A program made the position numbers and the translations under genes. Shown one piece after another: positions 59,579-64,000 of a DNA stretch of 64,000 bases. The notes below the pieces were generated by a model. It made no database searches. It worked only from the letters and a program-made list of their open reading frames with translations, and had not been told where the DNA came from. The stretch lies in NCBI GenBank assembly GCA_036023115.1, contig JAYKKT010000073.1:11265001-11329000 (forward strand). Direction: 5' to 3'. Positions within the stretch are counted from its first letter, which is position 1, and each line of letters starts with the position of its first letter. Origin of the DNA: Brasenia schreberi. Its lineage: Eukaryota; Streptophyta; Magnoliopsida; Nymphaeales; Cabombaceae.

Positions 59579-59770
59579 GAACACAACCACAACAACAACA
59601 ACTAAGTCTTTTCCTGTACTCCATGGGGTTGACTACATGAATTTTTTGTTTCCACAAAGCCCTATTATATACATTGCTAACAGTTAACTCAATATAAACT
59701 AGATCATTTTTTATTGTTTCTTTTTAATACTTTTGTAGTCGTCCTCTCTCTCTTTTAACATTTTCACAAT
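59579..59770 (-). mobile_element. RTE LINE 3' end (5'-truncated)
   Basis: The plus strand begins CAACCACAACAACAACAACT (complement of the TTG-repeat tail), then AAGTCTTTTCCTGTACTCCA and TTTGTTTCCACAAAGCCC, the complement of the RTE 3' UTR. It extends into the C-terminal coding end to about 59770. Confidence 0.82.
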
Positions 59771-59934
59771 CTAGTTTTTCGTATAGTTTTTCATATCTTC
59801 TTACGAGAGAGTCCTTGGATCAATTATCAACCAATAGTATACTATTCGATGGTAGGTCATAAATTTGATTACCGAAGACTTGTTTGTAGTCGCGAGTCCA
59901 GAGGTGTTGATAAAATCTGATCACATATCGGATT

Positions 59935-59957
59935 TAGTGCATCGGACACATATTTTT

Positions 59958-60001
<44 letters not shown>

Positions 60002-60058
60002 GATTTAGTGCATCGGACACATATTTTTCTTATATATATATCGAGATTTAGTGCATTG
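59935..60058 (+). repeat. Tandem repeat with variable TA spacer
   Basis: GATTTAGTGCATCGGACACA starts at about 59933 and 60002, with a partial third start at about 60046. The first copy carries about 38 bases of TA, the second about 8. Confidence 0.88.
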
Positions 60059-61719
60059 CATAGCATAATAATATAGCCAAATTACTCTTTCAAATTTAAA
60101 TATAAGTTAGTACTTTTTGCTTTTAAATTTAAATGATGATTGATCTTGATCATACGGATTGGTGCATTTATGCATCACTCATGAATTAATCTAATCCGGT
60201 CTTATATATATTAATTTAATATGCTTATCATGTTATATTTTTGTCATCTTTTTGACTTAAGATGAATAGTCGAGTTCCAAGGTAAAAAGTTAAAAAGTAA
60301 ACATAGATATATTTCATTCACATAGGTAATTTTTGTTTTTAAGTCCAACAATTTTAAGGTCTTCATATATGCTTGCATATCTAAAGAAATCTCTACTATC
60401 TATCTTGGAAGATGAATATTGAGATTTGAATTAAAAAAATATATTTTATACTTTTTGTAGGTATACTTGTATATATTTCTTTTCCAATTAAAATATCAAC
60501 TATCTATTTTTTTTTTGCATATGCTAACACCACTTAGCATATGCCATCTTTTACAGTAGGAGTCTTTTTATTAATCCAACGCCCCGTCAAAGATGTTCGG
60601 TTTTTCCAAATCCAAACCCAGCAAAATCTGGTAATGCGCATCCCTTTCGGATCTTCGTTGTGAATAGAATGAGGAAATCGAGACAGCTGGATCCGGCCGT
60701 TCCATCAACAAAATTTAGTCTCTCAGTTTGCCTTGTTTGTCAGGTCTGCTTGTTGTAAAGGTTTAACAAAGTTACAATTTGTGTATATATGCTTGCTATA
60801 TTATATGGTTGTCTACTTTTATAATTCTCAATGGTTTGATCGAAGGGATCAATAGTTAAAATAAAAAATAACAAAAAATACCTATATAAATAAATAAAAT
60901 TATAAAAATACATGTATATTTTTTGGCTTTTACTTTTTAATCTCAATAACTGTCTCATTGATTTAGTGGTTGTGACAAACATCTAACATGGTAAGCATAT
61001 TTAGACTCATCAACACTCGGTGACTCTAATATGCTTATACATATTCATTCTTGAAAATCTCAACTGTCTTTTAATAAAAACAAAAAAGTATATATAAAAA
61101 TCAAGTACACCTAAAACATGCATACATGTAGTTTTCTGTTTTTTTACTTTTGAACTCAAACATCATATATTAAGGTGAATTGAAAATTTAAAGGATATAA
61201 AAGGTATATAACTGACAATAAATGGGCAATCATATTTGTGCATGTGAAACATCAGATCTTATCCACCTTTACTTTTCATGAGCATGAGTGTACGTTAGAA
61301 AGTTTAAAGATATTTGAAAAATTATAAAGTATAATCTTATTAAATTGATAAAAAGTAATTGGTACACATAAGTGAGAGCATGAGAGATAGGTTATATAAA
61401 GAGAGAGAGATTGAGCGAGACAGTTAGTATTAAATATATAATGTGTTTTGGTGCCTAATTTTAAGTAAACATCTCTACTATTATTTTAAAATCAAACAAT
61501 TAAGATTTTTTAAGAAATTTGAACATAGTTCAATGTGCACATAGACTATTATCTGTATATAAATATATATACTAGCATAATCCAATAATACCTACTGTTA
61601 AAGTGGTAGGAGTGAGAACATTTGGGATAGTGCGAACAAGGACCTGTCCTTCTCTCCCATATGGCAAAGAGCAACATCCAATGGTCATCTTGAGAGCGAG
61701 GTACTCTCATAGGACTCTC

Positions 61720-61721
<2 letters not shown>

Positions 61722-61763
<42 letters not shown>
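61722..61763. repeat. CT microsatellite
   Basis: About 21 CT units. A complementary GA run (61886-61915) follows 120 bases downstream, so the two could pair. Confidence 0.95.
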
Positions 61764-61764
<1 letters not shown>

Positions 61765-61884
61765 ACACTACCAACCAATTTCAAACCCAAATCCAGACAA
61801 AGAAATTTCAGATAATTGAGAATCTGAATCCATTAAGCCATTAATACCCACAAGGCACTGACCATGGAATCTACCACATATTTG

Positions 61885-61885
<1 letters not shown>

Positions 61886-61915
<30 letters not shown>
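61886..61915. repeat. GA microsatellite
   Basis: About 15 GA units, complementary to the CT tract at 61722-61763. Confidence 0.95.
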
Positions 61916-62435
61916 CACAAAAATTCCTCTCACACACAAGGCTTTGGGGGCAAAGTGACCCCGAAACCGGAGATAGCCTGTAAATTTGAAGGTTAGACTG
62001 GTTTCTTCGTGATCTCGTTTCGTTGTAGCTGAACACGAACCAAGTAAACGAGCTGGATACGCGATGCCCATTGAAGTTGAACTGTAACTTTGGAAAACTT
62101 TAACAAAGGTCGAATCTTTAAAAATGAAAGAATTGATTCTTTGCTTATATATAGTTAAGGTCGAATAATATGAATTAATTGTATATATAGTTGAATTTTA
62201 TGTATTTATATGACAAGCTTATATGAGTCAAAACGAATTAAACATCATATAGTACAAGAAGAGCTTATACAAGCTAAGCTAAGCTGAACCGAACACAATA
62301 TTGTCCAAGTTGATCTCACAAAGCCTTAGAAGCTGTCATGTATTCGATTCGTAGAGATCAACACGAATGACATCATCAAAACCCAAATCAAGTCGAACCA
62401 CGAAGAGCCGTGAGGAAACGCCTCTTCTTGTCTTG

Positions 62436-62510
62436 GGAAAAGGAGGTGGGTGGTGGCGTTCAACTTGTGAGTCGACCCCCTAACCAGGTAAGTTCTTGCC
62501 CTTTGTGCAC
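62436..62510 (-). mobile_element. tRNA-derived SINE head fragment
   Basis: The complement reads AACTTACCTGGTTAGGGGGT, CGACTCACAAGTTGAACG, the A-box half of the family. The body is missing. It lies about 200 bases upstream of the dCTP pyrophosphatase start. Confidence 0.65.
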
Positions 62511-62693
62511 CTACGCTCTTTTTCTACACAAACAAGCGACCTTTTCCATTCTCGTTTGGCTTTAGACGGGTTCTGCAAACCGGTAGTTGCCGGTAGCAGG
62601 ACGGTGGGACGCCCTTGTTTCCCACATAAAAACGTCCCCCCATTCCCTTGTGACAACTCCCTCCAACGTCTGCCTCATTTGAGAGAGAGAGAA

Positions 62694-63659
62694 ATGAACG
62701 GTGTAGAGATGGAAAACGACCACCAGGCAAACGGGGAGTCCTGCAAGAGCGTAACGCTCGAAGAACTCAAGAAGAGGATGGCCGACTTCGCCAAAGAAAG
62801 AGATTGGGAACAATTCCATAGCCCCCGAAACCTTCTCCTCGCCATGGTGACTCTCTCTCTCGCTCTACAGTAGAATATACCATCTAAAGTTACCTGGTTA
62901 ATTGGTTATCTTCATTGTTTTCCAATCTTTCTCTTTCTTGGGTTTCTCTTGCTTAAACACAGAGAGAAAGTGGTCTCTTTCTACATCCTTTTTCTGTGGT
63001 TTTGTTTGCTTCCTTATACGATTATATAAGCAGGAACCTCTTCGGTGGTTCTAGATCTTGTTCTTGGGACATCTTTTGCCTAATAATGAACCGAATCCTA
63101 TCTCTTTTTCATCATATTAACCTGGCCTCCTTTGTATCAATGTTCATCTTCTAAACCCATTACATATGTGGACTTGTTACACACAGCTTCTCATATCATA
63201 TATGAAGCTATGGTTATTACCCTTGTACAATTTTGGGGAGTTCTCTTCTTGGTGACCATTTATTTTGTATCATTGCTCAAAGTAAATAGAAGTTTCACAT
63301 CGTCTCATTGCAAAGCACCACAAAAACATTGGAGAGTTTTGTTTTCTGTCTTCTTTGCATGATTAAAAGTTGGTTTTGGGGAATAATGATAGGTGGCGGA
63401 GGTGGGGGAGTTATCAGAGATATTCCAGTGGAAGGGTGAGGTGCCAAAGGGGCTACCAGATTGGAAGAAAGAAGAGAAACAGCACTTGGGTGAGGAGCTA
63501 TCTGATGTTTTGCTGTATCTGGTGAGGCTCTCCGACATGTGCGGCGTCGACCTTGGCCGCGCTGCTCTTCGAAAGTTTGAGCTCAATGCCTTGAAATATC
63601 CGGTCAAGCAGTGCAAAGGGTCCTCTGCCAAACGCGCCCGTTATAACAGCGAACAATGA
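62694..63659 (+). CDS. DCTPP1: dCTP pyrophosphatase 1-like (MazG-type NTP-PPase)
   Basis: Exons 62694-62846 and 63393-63659 give 139 residues. The single GT-AG intron is in phase 0 within the conserved block. Residues 32-48 (FAKERDWEQFHSPRNLL) form the substrate-binding helix with the conserved W and H. The metal-binding MazG signature is E54-x-x-E57 (EVGELSEIFQW) with E86-x-x-D89 (GEELSDVLLYLVRL). The tail has RKFELNALKYPVKQ and a basic end (KRARY) that could be a nuclear signal. The enzyme hydrolyses dCTP and modified dCTPs to the monophosphate and pyrophosphate, cleaning the nucleotide pool. All expected active-site acids are present. The start at 62694 was chosen because residues 1-19 are hydrophilic like relatives; a second in-frame ATG follows at 62709. 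A GA-rich leader precedes it. Confidence 0.9.
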
Positions 63660-63674
63660 ACACACACAACGCCG

Positions 63675-63676
<2 letters not shown>

Positions 63677-63707
<31 letters not shown>
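63677..63707. repeat. GT microsatellite in the 3' UTR
   Basis: About 14 GT units start about 18 bases after the dCTP pyrophosphatase stop. Confidence 0.93.
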
Positions 63708-63709
<2 letters not shown>

Positions 63710-64000
63710 ATTCAGCCTTTTGATGGTTGTCTACAGCTTTGCAGTTTACTTCATGTGTGTCTATACTCCCTTTCATTTGAGAGTAGAGTCTTCTTTATGT
63801 GGATGTCTGTGGATTTCATGGACACAATCACCTCTCTCTGATTCAGATTAAAGATGGTGCCATCTTCACAGTTTTGGAGCTTGATTCATGCGAGTGTTCT
63901 TTTCTTTACCATCTCTCTCTTTCTAGATATTTGCTGTTGTGGGGGAGGGTTCTTTATGTGGGTGTTTCGTAGGGCGTGCTGATTGCACGAACACCATTTG
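63708..64000. other. 3' flank of the dCTP pyrophosphatase gene
   Basis: Likely 3' UTR and flank; no other feature seen up to the window edge. Confidence 0.5.

Larger units (their letters stand above)
59266..61700. other. AT-rich intergenic DNA (outside the listed RTE end)
   Basis: Contains a local repeat at 59935-60058 in which GATTTAGTGCATCGGACACA and TATTTTTCTTATATATATA recur with a TA tract of variable length between. No gene recognised. Confidence 0.5.

Overview
This is nuclear DNA of a flowering plant. The evidence is spliceosomal GT-AG introns, a plant-specific repertoire (IBH1-like atypical bHLH, plastid YlmG/YGGT protein, NOI/RIN4-like protein, PPR and B3 remnants), Ty1/copia, RTE-type LINE and hAT relics, tRNA-derived SINEs, and an AT-rich background full of TA, CT/GA and CA microsatellites. 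The sequence does not fix the species or family.

Six genes look intact, all on the + strand and widely spaced: an IBH1-like bHLH regulator (3736-4161, one exon), RNA polymerase III subunit RPC9 (15064-16626, four coding exons, the first contributing only 8 coding bases), a YlmG/YGGT plastid membrane protein (19299-19985, one exon), a small NOI/RIN4-like protein (31738-33243, four exons, the first contributing 6 coding bases), a VOC/glyoxalase-fold protein like Arabidopsis At5g48480 (54008-55359, two exons) and a MazG-type dCTP pyrophosphatase (62694-63659, two exons). They do not form a pathway or cluster; this is ordinary gene-poor plant chromatin with independent housekeeping and regulatory genes.

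The rest is mostly mobile-element debris. The left edge holds the 3' end of a Ty1/copia element with its LTR (1 to about 1500). RTE-clade LINE pieces lie at 9955-13262, 26160-27425, 36955-37165, 49655-51090 and as short 3' ends at 7972, 16868, 45066 and 59579. A multiply disabled hAT transposase gene lies at 23021-25405, followed by a duplicated element end (25505-25911). One dispersed tRNA-derived SINE family has about nine copies. A family of AACCGAACC-rich, MITE-like repeats recurs; one copy holds a degenerate U2 snRNA pseudogene (5923-6110) and another has landed inside a SINE. Broken host genes include a PPR protein tail (9105-9490, minus), a B3-domain gene (41896-42384) and a possible membrane/coiled-coil gene (27996-28516, minus).

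I found no gene cluster or convincing new molecular system. The most unusual items are the U2 pseudogene with an exact 36-bp internal segment copied in front of it, a 17-bp LINE end flanked by 23-bp direct repeats, an RTE derivative with 5' and 3' ends joined and no coding region, and an unrecognised GC-richer internally repetitive ORF at 48.2-48.5 kb.
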